Shown here piece by piece: positions 19,064 through 27,155 of a stretch of DNA of 64,000 nucleotides. The stretch lies in the NCBI RefSeq assembly GCF_040529335.1, contig NZ_CP159534.1, forward strand, positions 7,192,001 to 7,256,000, in the 5' to 3' direction. The notes beneath the pieces were generated by a model. It was not told the DNA's origin. It did no database searches and saw only the letters and a list, made by a program, of their open reading frames with translations. Numbering within the stretch: position 1 is the stretch's first letter; each line of letters opens with the position of its first letter. Both the position numbers and the translations under genes were made by a program. This DNA comes from Streptomyces sp. HUAS MG91 (GTDB lineage: Bacteria > Actinomycetota > Actinomycetes > Streptomycetales > Streptomycetaceae).

Positions 19064-20085
19064 CCGAGCAGCACGGCACCGCGTGGCGTGTGTTCCACGG
19101 CGTGGGAAGCGCCCCGGTGGGCGGGGGACCGGCCCTGCCCGAGGCGCCGCCCTGGCGGACGTTCGCGGGCGGCCCGGCACAGCCGCTCCCCGACTGCGAC
19201 GACTCACGGGCCACCCGGCGGCGGCTCGGCGACGACCAGGACCTGGTCCATCTGCGCCAGGAGGACATCGACATCGTGAACGCGGCGCTGCTGCTGCGCC
19301 GCCCGCTGCTGGTCACCGGCCCGCCCGGCGTCGGCAAGTCGTCGCTCGCCTATCTCATCGCCCGCGAGCTGGGCCTCGGCCGCGTCCTGCAGTGGGGCAT
19401 CGTCTCGCGCACCGCGCTCAAGGAAGGGCTGTACGCCTACGACGCCATAGGCCGCGCACAGGCCATCGCCGCCTGGCGCGCCGGGGCCGACCCGGACGCC
19501 GGTGAACAGGCGCCGCGGATGGGCGACTTCGTCACCCTCGGCCCGCTCGGCACCGCCCTGCTCCCGTACGAGCAGCCGCGCGTGCTGCTCATCGACGAGC
19601 TGGACAAGAGTGACATCGACCTGCCCAACGACCTGCTGCACGTCCTGGAGGACGGCTCCTACGACATTCCGGAGCTGAAGCGCAGCTCCCAGGACGAGAT
19701 CAGCGTCTTCACCGACGACCCGGGCGCCCGTACGACCGTCGAGCGCGGGCTGGTCGAGTGCCGCGCGTTCCCCGTCGTCGTGATCACCAGCAACGGTGAG
19801 CGCGAGTTCCCGCTCGCGTTCCGCCGCCGCTGCCTCCCGCTGGAGCTGCGGCTGCCCTCGCGCGAGCGGCTGTTGTCGATCGTGGCGAGCCATCTGCGCG
19901 GCAGCGAGGACGTGGTCGGGGAACTGGTGGACGACTTCGAACGACGGGTGCAGGACGGCGGAACCCACTCGGTGGACCAACTACTGAACGCGGTCCTGCT
20001 GGTCACAACGGGTGGTTTCCAGGCCGACGCCGACGGGCGTAAGCTCGTCGAGATGCTGCTGCGCGACCTCTCGAAAGGCCGCTGA
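19060..20085 (+). CDS. MoxR-type AAA+ ATPase
   Basis: This 341-residue AAA+ protein has Walker A GPPGVGKSS (residues 87-95), Walker B VLLIDELDKSD (175-185), a sensor-1 segment VVVITSNGEREFP and an arginine region FRRRCLPLEL. MoxR ATPases act with vWA-domain partners to remodel or activate protein complexes. The partner here is encoded next, with a 1-nt stop-start overlap, and the VMAP-like gene overlaps its start, so the three are co-translated. It should work in the cytoplasm as the chaperone-like switch of the conflict module. There is about 60 residues of nonconserved sequence before the ATPase core. Confidence 0.88.
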   Translation: MTEQHGTAWRVFHGVGSAPVGGGPALPEAPPWRTFAGGPAQPLPDCDDSRATRRRLGDDQDLVHLRQEDIDIVNAALLLRRPLLVTGPPGVGKSSLAYLIARELGLGRVLQWGIVSRTALKEGLYAYDAIGRAQAIAAWRAGADPDAGEQAPRMGDFVTLGPLGTALLPYEQPRVLLIDELDKSDIDLPNDLLHVLEDGSYDIPELKRSSQDEISVFTDDPGARTTVERGLVECRAFPVVVITSNGEREFPLAFRRRCLPLELRLPSRERLLSIVASHLRGSEDVVGELVDDFERRVQDGGTHSVDQLLNAVLLVTTGGFQADADGRKLVEMLLRDLSKGR

Positions 20086-23000
20086 TGACCGGCTTGCCCA
20101 GGGAGCGCGCCCCCGACCCGAGCGGCGGCGGGAGCGGCGCGCCGACCGGCTCGTCGGAGGACGGACCGGACTGGCGCGACCTCGCCGAGGCCACCTGGCT
20201 CGCGGCCGCGTGGCTCGCTTCAGGACGGCGCGCGCCCACCGCATCGGACCCGTCGGAAGCCGATCATCCGGATGGCTCGGCGGACTCCGCCGCACACCCC
20301 GGCAGCCCGGAGGTGCCCGGCCCCGATCTGCCCCCCGACGCCGGTCCGGCGAGCGGCAGCACGGAGATCCCGTTCGCGTTCCCGGACGCCGGGCCCGACG
20401 TGACCTCGGGAGAGGCCGCCGACGGGCCCCTCTTCCGGCTGCCGCCCGCCCCCGCGTCACCGTCGGCCCGCCCGCTGCGCCTGGCGCGGGTGCTGCGCGC
20501 CCTGGGCCGCCGCGTGCCCGTGAACGAGCCGGGGCCGCTGGACGAGGACGCCACCGCGCAGCACGGGCTGAGCGACGGCCTGTGGATCCCGTATCTGCAC
20601 CCCGCGCACCAGCGCGCCCTCGACGTGGTGCTGCTCGTCGACGACACGCTCACCATGCGGGCCTGGCGCGGCACCGTCCGCCGGATCGCCGACGAGGCGG
20701 CCCGCAGCGGCGCCTTCCGCGACGTGCGCACGGTCCGGATCAAGGTCCCCGCCGAGGGATCCGCCGTCGTGTGCACCGCCGACGGCCGGGCGGGCGACCC
20801 GCGCGAACTCCTCGACGGCAGCGGCAGGCGGCTCTTCCTCGTCGTCACCGACGGGCTCGGCGCGGGCTGGGCCGCACCCGCCGCCGACGACCTGCTCACC
20901 GCGCTGGCCCGCGGCGGCCCCACGGCGCTGGTCCACCTCTTACCGCCGTACCTGCGCCACCGCTCCTCCCTGTACCCGTTCCGCGCCCAGTTCGGCGCCG
21001 CCGGGTTCGGCGCGGCCAACTCGTCCCTGGGCTGCCGTCCGCCGCACGACGTCGCCGACCCGCTGCGGCCGCTGCCCGAACCGGACGACGGCACGGTCCC
21101 GGTGCCCGTCCTCAGCACCCACCCCGCCTCCTTCACCGCCTGGGCCGAGCTGGTCACCGGCGAGCCCGGCGTGCACCGTGCGCTGCCGATGCTGCCCGCG
21201 GGAGCCCTCGCCAAGGGCACCCCCGCGCCCGGCCTGCGCACCCCCAGGATCGACGGACCCCGCGCGGCGGCCGCCGCCGTGGCCCGCTTCGCCGGACTCG
21301 CCAGCCCGCTCGCCCGGCACCTGGCCCTGCTGCTCGCCGTCATCCCGCTCGACTTCGACCTCATCGAGGAGCTGCGCGAGCGCGCCGTCCCCGAGGCGGG
21401 CCCCGACCACGTCGCCGAGGTCATGATGGGCGGCCTCATCGACTGGGAGCACGGGGACGAGCAGGACGGCGGCGGCCCCGAGTTCGCCGACGGGGTCCGC
21501 GAGGCGCTCCTCGCGACCGGCACCCGCACCCAGCTGGCCCGCATCATCGACGTCCTCGCCGAGCTGCGCCGCGGACGGGGCGCCGCCGCCCCGCTGCGCG
21601 CCGCCGTGCGCAACCCGGAGGACACCCCGCTGCCGGACACCGGCAGCGCCGGCCGCCCCTGGCTGCGGATCGAACTCGCCGTGCTGCGCGCCCTGTCCGG
21701 GCCGCACGCGCGGCGCGCCGCGCGCATCGTCGCCGGACTCACCGGCGCACCGCTCTCGAACGGGGGTGGTGCGGTGGCACGGAGAGATATCGACGGGGCC
21801 GGTGGGGAAGAGCTGGTTGCTGAGAGCAACAGCGAACCAGGAGTCGACGTGGTATCAGCGGCTGGACCCGACACAACCGAACACACTGAAGCTGGGAAGG
21901 CTGACGCAACCATGGACCTCAAGGCTCCCGAACACCGCTTCGTCCGCAGCGGTCAGCCGAAGATCATGGGGAACGTGCCGCCCAAGAATCCCAATTTCAC
22001 CGGGCGCGAGATCCTGCTGGAAGCCGTCGACGAGCAACTGCGGCAGAAGGAGACCGCCGCCGTCCTGCCGCACGCCCTGCACGGCATGGGCGGCGTCGGC
22101 AAGTCGCAGATCGCCATCGAGTACGTGTACCGGCACAGCGCCGAGTACAACGTGATCTGGTGGGTGCCGTCCGAGCGGGAGTCGCTGATCCTCGCCTCCC
22201 TCGCCGAGCTGGCCTCCTTCCTCGGCCTGGACACCGGACCACAGGCGAACACCGCCGTGCCCGCCGTCCAGGAGGCGCTGCGCTCCGGAAAGCCGTACGA
22301 CAACTGGCTACTGGTGTTCGACAACGCCGAGGACATCGACGCCGTCCGCGCCTACTTCCCGAGCGGCGGCCCCGGGAAGATCATCGTCACCTCCCGGAAC
22401 CGCGACTGGGAGCGCGTCGCCACCCCGCTCAGCGTCGACGTCTTCGACCGCGAGGAGTCCATCGCCCTGCTCCAGCGGCGCGCTCCCGACCTCGCGACCG
22501 AGGAGGCCGACCGGCTCGCGCACGCGCTCGGCGACCTGCCGCTCGCGATCGAGCAGGCCGGAGCCTGGCACGCCGCCACCGGCATGCCCGTGGCCGAACA
22601 CCTCGAACTCCTCTCCCAGCGCCGCGTCGAGATCCTCGACCTCGACCCCAACCCGGACTACCCGGTGCCGGTCGCCGCCGCCTGGAACCTCTCCCTCGAA
22701 CGGCTGGCGCAGGAACACCCCGCCGCCCGCCAGCTCCTGGAGGCCTGCGCCCTGATGGCACCGGAGCCGATCCCGCTCAGCCTGCTGCGCGGCGGGCGGA
22801 ACGTCGAGGTCAGCCCCGAACTCGACCCGGTGCTGCGCGACCCGGTCCTGCTGGCCAGGGCCACCCGCGAACTCAGCAAGTTCTCGCTGATCCGCCTCGA
22901 CCACAAACGCGGCACCCTCCAGATGCACCGTCTGATGCAGAGCGTGCTGGTGACCGGCATGGACCCGGCCGCCGAGGCGCAGATGCGGCGCGCCGTCCAC

Positions 23001-24434
23001 CAGCTCCTCGCCACCGCCAAGCCCGGCGAGGGCGCCTCGCCGGAACTGTGGCCGGCCTATCAGGCGCTGCTGCCGCACGTGCAGGCGTCGGGCGCGGTGC
23101 GCAGCTCCGACCCGTGGGTGCGCGACCTGGTCCTGGACGTCGTGTTCTTCCTCTACTACTGGGGCGCGCACGACACCGCGATGAACACGGCCCGCCAGGC
23201 CTGGACGGTCTGGCAGCAGCAGTCGGGCGACGGCGACATCATGGTCATCCGCATGGCCAAGCTCCTGGCCTTCATGCTCGGCAAGTTCGGCAGCCGGGAC
23301 GAGGCCCTGCGGCTCAGCGAGAAGGCCCTGGAGGAGTCCAGGAACGGCGAGGTGCCCGACGAGGAAGTCGTCAGCTCGATGTCGCAGATGGCCTTCTCAC
23401 TGCGCTGCCAGGGCGAATTCACCGCCGCCCGGACACTCGACGACGACGGGTTCGCGATGGCGCGCCGCCTCTTCGGCCCCGACGACCCGGCCACGCTCCA
23501 GGCCGCGCACAGCTTCGGCGTGTCCCTGCGCTGCTGCGGCGCGTTCACCGACGCGCGCGCACTCGACGAGGAGACGGCCCGCCAGTTCGAGGTGCTCTAC
23601 GGACCCACCAACGGCCTCACCCTCAACTCGCTGGGCGCCCTCGCCGTCGACATCCGCGAGTCCGGCGACTACCGCTCCGCCCACCTCCTGATGGAGTCCA
23701 CCTACGAGGGGTACCTGGCCAACTTCGGCGTCAACAACGCCACCACGATCGTGGCCGCCCGTGAACTCGCCGTCTGCCGCCGCCGCGTCGGCGCCAAGGC
23801 CGAGGCCCGGGAGCTGATCGAGGACACCTTCGTCCGCTTCACCGAGCGCTACGGAACCGAGTACACGGACACACTGGCCGCGGCCATGAACGTGGTGGTG
23901 GACCGCCGCATCACCGGCGACCTCGCCCAGTCCCGCGACCTGGGCGAGAAGATCGTGGTCCGCTACCGCAGCGCTCTCGGCGACAACCACGCCGCCACGG
24001 TGGGCGCGCTGGTCAACCTGGCCGCGACGCTGCGCGCGCTCGGCGACGTCGACGGCGCGGAGCGCTGCGACATCGAGGCCGTCGAGCGGTTCACCGCCAC
24101 CCTGGGCGAGCGGCACCCGAACACCCTCACCGCCCGCATCGGCCGGGCCAACGACCACTACGCACGCCTCGACTTCGCGGCGGCCCGCGCCGTCGACGAG
24201 GCCGTGCTGCCGCTGCTCGACGACGTCCTCGGCCCCGATCACCCGGTCACCCTGACCTGCACCGCCCACCTCGCGCTCGACCTGCGCGGCCTCGGCGAAT
24301 CCGCCGCGGCCGACCGGCTGAACGCCCAGGCCGTCGACGGCCTCACCCGGGTCCTCGGCGCCGACCACCCCTGGCGCATGGCGGCCCAGCTGCACCAGCG
24401 CATCGAGTGCGACATCGCCCCGATGCCGCTGTGA
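20085..24434 (+). CDS. Giant vWA / NB-ARC (STAND) NTPase / TPR sensor protein
   Basis: A 1449-residue multidomain protein. After an acidic, Pro-rich N terminus, residues about 180-390 look like a vWA domain of the SAV_2336 type: LLVDDTLTM from Asp186 is a relaxed metal-site motif, and VVTDGLG contains Asp256. Residues about 560-625 are a low-complexity linker. NB-ARC follows with NPNFTGRE, Walker A GMGGVGKS (667-674), Walker B WLLVFDNAED and IIVTSRNRDW, then a winged-helix region. From about residue 1000 to the end, TPR-like helical repeats recur (for example FEVLYGPTN, LGERHPNTL, LGADHPWRM). It matches the TPR protein of FxSxx-COOH systems. It likely senses a trigger by its TPRs and signals through NB-ARC and vWA to the MoxR/VMAP pair. 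Base composition drops in the linker. Confidence 0.82.
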   Translation: MTGLPRERAPDPSGGGSGAPTGSSEDGPDWRDLAEATWLAAAWLASGRRAPTASDPSEADHPDGSADSAAHPGSPEVPGPDLPPDAGPASGSTEIPFAFPDAGPDVTSGEAADGPLFRLPPAPASPSARPLRLARVLRALGRRVPVNEPGPLDEDATAQHGLSDGLWIPYLHPAHQRALDVVLLVDDTLTMRAWRGTVRRIADEAARSGAFRDVRTVRIKVPAEGSAVVCTADGRAGDPRELLDGSGRRLFLVVTDGLGAGWAAPAADDLLTALARGGPTALVHLLPPYLRHRSSLYPFRAQFGAAGFGAANSSLGCRPPHDVADPLRPLPEPDDGTVPVPVLSTHPASFTAWAELVTGEPGVHRALPMLPAGALAKGTPAPGLRTPRIDGPRAAAAAVARFAGLASPLARHLALLLAVIPLDFDLIEELRERAVPEAGPDHVAEVMMGGLIDWEHGDEQDGGGPEFADGVREALLATGTRTQLARIIDVLAELRRGRGAAAPLRAAVRNPEDTPLPDTGSAGRPWLRIELAVLRALSGPHARRAARIVAGLTGAPLSNGGGAVARRDIDGAGGEELVAESNSEPGVDVVSAAGPDTTEHTEAGKADATMDLKAPEHRFVRSGQPKIMGNVPPKNPNFTGREILLEAVDEQLRQKETAAVLPHALHGMGGVGKSQIAIEYVYRHSAEYNVIWWVPSERESLILASLAELASFLGLDTGPQANTAVPAVQEALRSGKPYDNWLLVFDNAEDIDAVRAYFPSGGPGKIIVTSRNRDWERVATPLSVDVFDREESIALLQRRAPDLATEEADRLAHALGDLPLAIEQAGAWHAATGMPVAEHLELLSQRRVEILDLDPNPDYPVPVAAAWNLSLERLAQEHPAARQLLEACALMAPEPIPLSLLRGGRNVEVSPELDPVLRDPVLLARATRELSKFSLIRLDHKRGTLQMHRLMQSVLVTGMDPAAEAQMRRAVHQLLATAKPGEGASPELWPAYQALLPHVQASGAVRSSDPWVRDLVLDVVFFLYYWGAHDTAMNTARQAWTVWQQQSGDGDIMVIRMAKLLAFMLGKFGSRDEALRLSEKALEESRNGEVPDEEVVSSMSQMAFSLRCQGEFTAARTLDDDGFAMARRLFGPDDPATLQAAHSFGVSLRCCGAFTDARALDEETARQFEVLYGPTNGLTLNSLGALAVDIRESGDYRSAHLLMESTYEGYLANFGVNNATTIVAARELAVCRRRVGAKAEARELIEDTFVRFTERYGTEYTDTLAAAMNVVVDRRITGDLAQSRDLGEKIVVRYRSALGDNHAATVGALVNLAATLRALGDVDGAERCDIEAVERFTATLGERHPNTLTARIGRANDHYARLDFAAARAVDEAVLPLLDDVLGPDHPVTLTCTAHLALDLRGLGESAAADRLNAQAVDGLTRVLGADHPWRMAAQLHQRIECDIAPMPL

Positions 24435-24579
24435 CCCCGCGCTGACCGAAACCCGGTGCGCCGTGCGGTGCGGGCCCGATCCCGCACCGCACAACAGCCC
24501 CAACTGCCCCTGCCTGCACCTAGGATGACCCCGAGCGACACAGGGATCGGCACATCGGACCGGCACGGGGGCTGGGCGT

Positions 24580-25722
24580 ATGACCACGGTCGTCTTCATC
24601 CACGGTACGGGGGTCAGAGAGCCCCGCTTCGGCGCACTGCTCGCCCGGGCGGCCGAGGGGCTGGCCGCGACGGCGCCGCACGCCCGCGTCGTCCCGTACT
24701 ACTGGGGTCAGGAGTACGGAGCCGTGCTCGCCGCCCGGGGCGCCAGCATCCCGGAGCCGCAGGCCGCCACGAGCCGCGGCCCCGACGACGTGGACGAGAC
24801 CGACCCCTGGGCGCTGCTGTACGAGGACCCCGGGGCCGAACTCGCCCTCGCCGCGGCCGGTGCGGGCACCACCGTGACGGCGCCCGGTGCGGAGTTCCCC
24901 GACGAGCGCCCCCGCCGCCTGCTGCGCCGACTCGACGACATCGCACCGGAGCTGGGCCGCGGCTTGCCCCTGCGGGCGGCCGAACTGGCCCGCTCGCCCC
25001 TGCTGGCCCCCGCGGCCGCCGCCGTCGGCCCGGACGAACTGGCGCGGCTCCTCGCCCGCGCCCTCGCCGCCGCCGTCATCGGCGCGGCCCTGGACGCCGA
25101 CGCGCCCGTGCTGTGCACCGGCGACGTCCGGGACGCGGCCGTCGGCCGGATCGCCGAAGCACTCGGTGCCACCCCCGAGGGCGCCGAGCGCGGTCTGCTG
25201 CTGCGCACCGTCAAACGGCCGCTCCTGCGGGCCGGTTCACGCGCGGCCGTACGCCGGCGCCGCGCCCTCACCGAGGCCGTCCATCCGGCCGCCGGCGACA
25301 TCCTGCGCTACCTCGCCCGCGGCGCGGACGTCCGCCGCGGCCTGGCCGGACTGATCGCCCGCCAGGAGCCGCCGGTGGTGCTGCTCGGACACAGCCTCGG
25401 CGGCATCATCGCCCTCGACACGCTGGTCCTGGAGCCGCAGCCGTCCGTCGAACTCCTCGTCACCGTCGGCTCGCAGGCACCGTTCCTGTACGAGACCGGC
25501 GCCCTGCCCTCCCTCGTGCACCCGCAGCCCCTGCCCCCGCACGTGCCCGACTGGCTGAACCTGTACGACCGCCGTGACCTGCTGGGCTACATCGGGGCCG
25601 CGCTCTTCCCCGGCCGGGTCACCGACGTGGCCACCGACAGCCGCCAGCCCTTCCCCGTCGCGCACAGCGCCTACTGGACGGACCCAGCCGTCTACCGGGC
25701 CATCGCGGCCCGCCTCCCGTGA
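24580..25722 (+). CDS. Alpha/beta hydrolase, probable conflict effector
   Basis: This 380-residue protein opens with VVFIHGTGVREP (oxyanion strand) and carries GHSLGG with nucleophile Ser272. LYDRRDLL offers Asp330 or Asp333, and PVAHSAYW offers His362. The central 180 residues are Ala/Arg-rich helices that would form a lid. No signal peptide is present. Such esterase/lipase-like proteins are known companions of NB-ARC and caspase genes in Streptomyces, and a lipid-attacking or acyl-hydrolase effector role is inferred. The gene follows a 145-bp gap with a possible TAGGAT -10 hexamer at 24521-24526. Its stop overlaps the caspase start (GTGA), which makes joint action likely. Confidence 0.75.
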   Translation: MTTVVFIHGTGVREPRFGALLARAAEGLAATAPHARVVPYYWGQEYGAVLAARGASIPEPQAATSRGPDDVDETDPWALLYEDPGAELALAAAGAGTTVTAPGAEFPDERPRRLLRRLDDIAPELGRGLPLRAAELARSPLLAPAAAAVGPDELARLLARALAAAVIGAALDADAPVLCTGDVRDAAVGRIAEALGATPEGAERGLLLRTVKRPLLRAGSRAAVRRRRALTEAVHPAAGDILRYLARGADVRRGLAGLIARQEPPVVLLGHSLGGIIALDTLVLEPQPSVELLVTVGSQAPFLYETGALPSLVHPQPLPPHVPDWLNLYDRRDLLGYIGAALFPGRVTDVATDSRQPFPVAHSAYWTDPAVYRAIAARLP

Positions 25723-26813
25723 CGCCCCCGGAGACCGACCCGCGCCGGGTCACCGCGCTCGTCGTCGGCATCGAGGAGTACGCGGCCGGGGAGAGCTGGC
25801 GGCTGCCGGGCCCCGCCGACGACGCCGTCCGCTTCCACGGCTGGCTGCGCGAGCGCGGAGTGCCCGAGGCCAACATCCTGCTGCACCTCGCCCCGGCCGA
25901 AGGGCACCGTCCTGCGCTCCCGTACCGGCCCGCCGACCAGACCGCCCTGCACCACGCCCTCACCGAGGAACTCCCCTCCCTGGACGGCGACTTCCTCTGG
26001 GTGTGGTGGGGCGGCCACGGAGTCCTCGACCAGGACGAGCGGATCCGCCTCTACTACGCGGACGCCACCGAGCGGGCGCGGCGCAACCTCGACCTGGAGT
26101 CCGCCTGCCGCCTTCTGGCCAGCGACGCCGTCACCGGACACGCACGGCAGACCTGGGTCGTCGATGCCTGCCAGACCTTCGACGAACGGCACGGTTTCCC
26201 GCGCGCGCTGGACACCGAGCGGCTGGGCGCGGGCGCCCGCACCACCGTCCACGAACAGGCCCTCCTGCTGGCCGCCTCCCGCGGCGAGCGCGCCGCCAAC
26301 GACCCGGTGCTGCGCGGCGGCGTCTTCTCCCGCCTGGTCCAGGACGAACTCGACCGGTCCGCACCCGGGACCACCCCCGACCCGGAGCGGCTCCTCGCCG
26401 CGGTGCAGGCCCGGGTGGAGCGCGAGGTCTGGGCCTCGGACCGGCCCGGACAACTGCCCACCCTGATCCTCAGACGGCCCGGTCAGGAGCGCACGCTCGG
26501 CCCGTCGGCCGCGCGGCGGCCGCGCCCCGGCGCCCTGCCCGCCCTCACCCGCGTCGCCGAGGCGCTGCTCGCCTACCCGTTCACCCACAGTGCCGACGAG
26601 CGCCAGACCCTGGTGCTGCTGCTCGACCCGCGGCTCACCGCCCGGATGCGCCGCAACCCCGCACCGCGCCCCGACCTCGTCGCCATCGTCAGCGCCCACG
26701 GCCGCCGGGCCGACGAACTGTGGACCCTGTACGAGGCGGTCGTCACCCTCGACGACGACCCCGACCGCGCCGCCGAACTGGAGGCCGCCATCAGCGAGTT
26801 GGCCGCCGACTGA
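25719..26813 (+). CDS. Caspase-like (C14) cysteine protease with effector-associated domain
   Basis: A 364-residue protein. Residues about 8-240 are a caspase/metacaspase-type fold: TALVVGIEEYA at the first strand, VWWGGHGVLD with catalytic His100 and WVVDACQTF with catalytic Cys151. Residues about 270-364 form a helical domain (ALTRVAEALLAYPFTHSAD, then LVAIVSAHGRRADELWTLY) resembling the EAD at the N terminus of the VMAP-like protein encoded at the head of the operon. Like-with-like EAD pairing would bring the protease into the complex. It is probably the killing or proteolytic effector. Start GTG 25719 overlaps the hydrolase stop. No prodomain or membrane segment is visible. Confidence 0.85.
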   Translation: MTPPETDPRRVTALVVGIEEYAAGESWRLPGPADDAVRFHGWLRERGVPEANILLHLAPAEGHRPALPYRPADQTALHHALTEELPSLDGDFLWVWWGGHGVLDQDERIRLYYADATERARRNLDLESACRLLASDAVTGHARQTWVVDACQTFDERHGFPRALDTERLGAGARTTVHEQALLLAASRGERAANDPVLRGGVFSRLVQDELDRSAPGTTPDPERLLAAVQARVEREVWASDRPGQLPTLILRRPGQERTLGPSAARRPRPGALPALTRVAEALLAYPFTHSADERQTLVLLLDPRLTARMRRNPAPRPDLVAIVSAHGRRADELWTLYEAVVTLDDDPDRAAELEAAISELAAD

Positions 26814-26960
26814 GCCAGGCGCACCCGGCGGGAATCGGCCAACAGACGGTTCCCGATCTTCCGTGTGGCCTACGGGTTCCGGGACCGGGCAGGCTTCGTC
26901 ATGATGGACACAGGACCAAGGCGGCATCGAGTGCCGTCATGGGTGAAGGGGGAGAACACC

Positions 26961-27152
26961 TTGAAAGAGCCGGTGCGAGCCGACCGTCCGGCGGATTATG
27001 TGGAGTCGGACCTGGCGGACCTCGCCGAGGTCGGCCTGGCGGAGCTGCGTCGGTATCCCACCCCGGGCCCCAGCCGCAGACTCCTCGACGAGACCCGCAG
27101 GCCGCGCCTGGGCGCGATAGCGGGCAGCAACCCCAGCGGCCGGGCCGAGTAG
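26961..27152 (+). CDS. Short RiPP-precursor-like peptide
   Basis: A 63-residue peptide read from TTG 26961, which follows AAGGGGGAG at ideal spacing; in-frame ATGs at 26901 and 26904 lack a ribosome site. The first 30 residues are acidic and helical (YVESDLADLAEVGLAELR). The C-terminal half is Pro, Arg, Gly and Ser rich and ends GAIAGSNPSGRAE. It lacks Cys and lacks the FxSxx C terminus of FxsA precursors. It ends 3 nt before the gene for an HExxH peptide beta-hydroxylase family enzyme, so it is the likely substrate, with the helical half as leader. The 147 bp before it show no clear promoter. Function in the conflict operon is unknown. Confidence 0.55.
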   Translation: MKEPVRADRPADYVESDLADLAEVGLAELRRYPTPGPSRRLLDETRRPRLGAIAGSNPSGRAE

Positions 27153-27155
27153 GAC

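Noticed and set aside
22160..23764. 534-codon frame inside the NB-ARC/TPR gene
   Set aside because: Arg/Pro-rich shadow with no motif, in another frame of a gene whose P-loop and repeats are clear.
26961..27152. Peptide as an FxsA (FxSxx-COOH) precursor
   Set aside because: It ends GSNPSGRAE rather than Phe-x-Ser-x-x, and no FxsB-type radical SAM gene is present, so only a looser RiPP-like label is justified.
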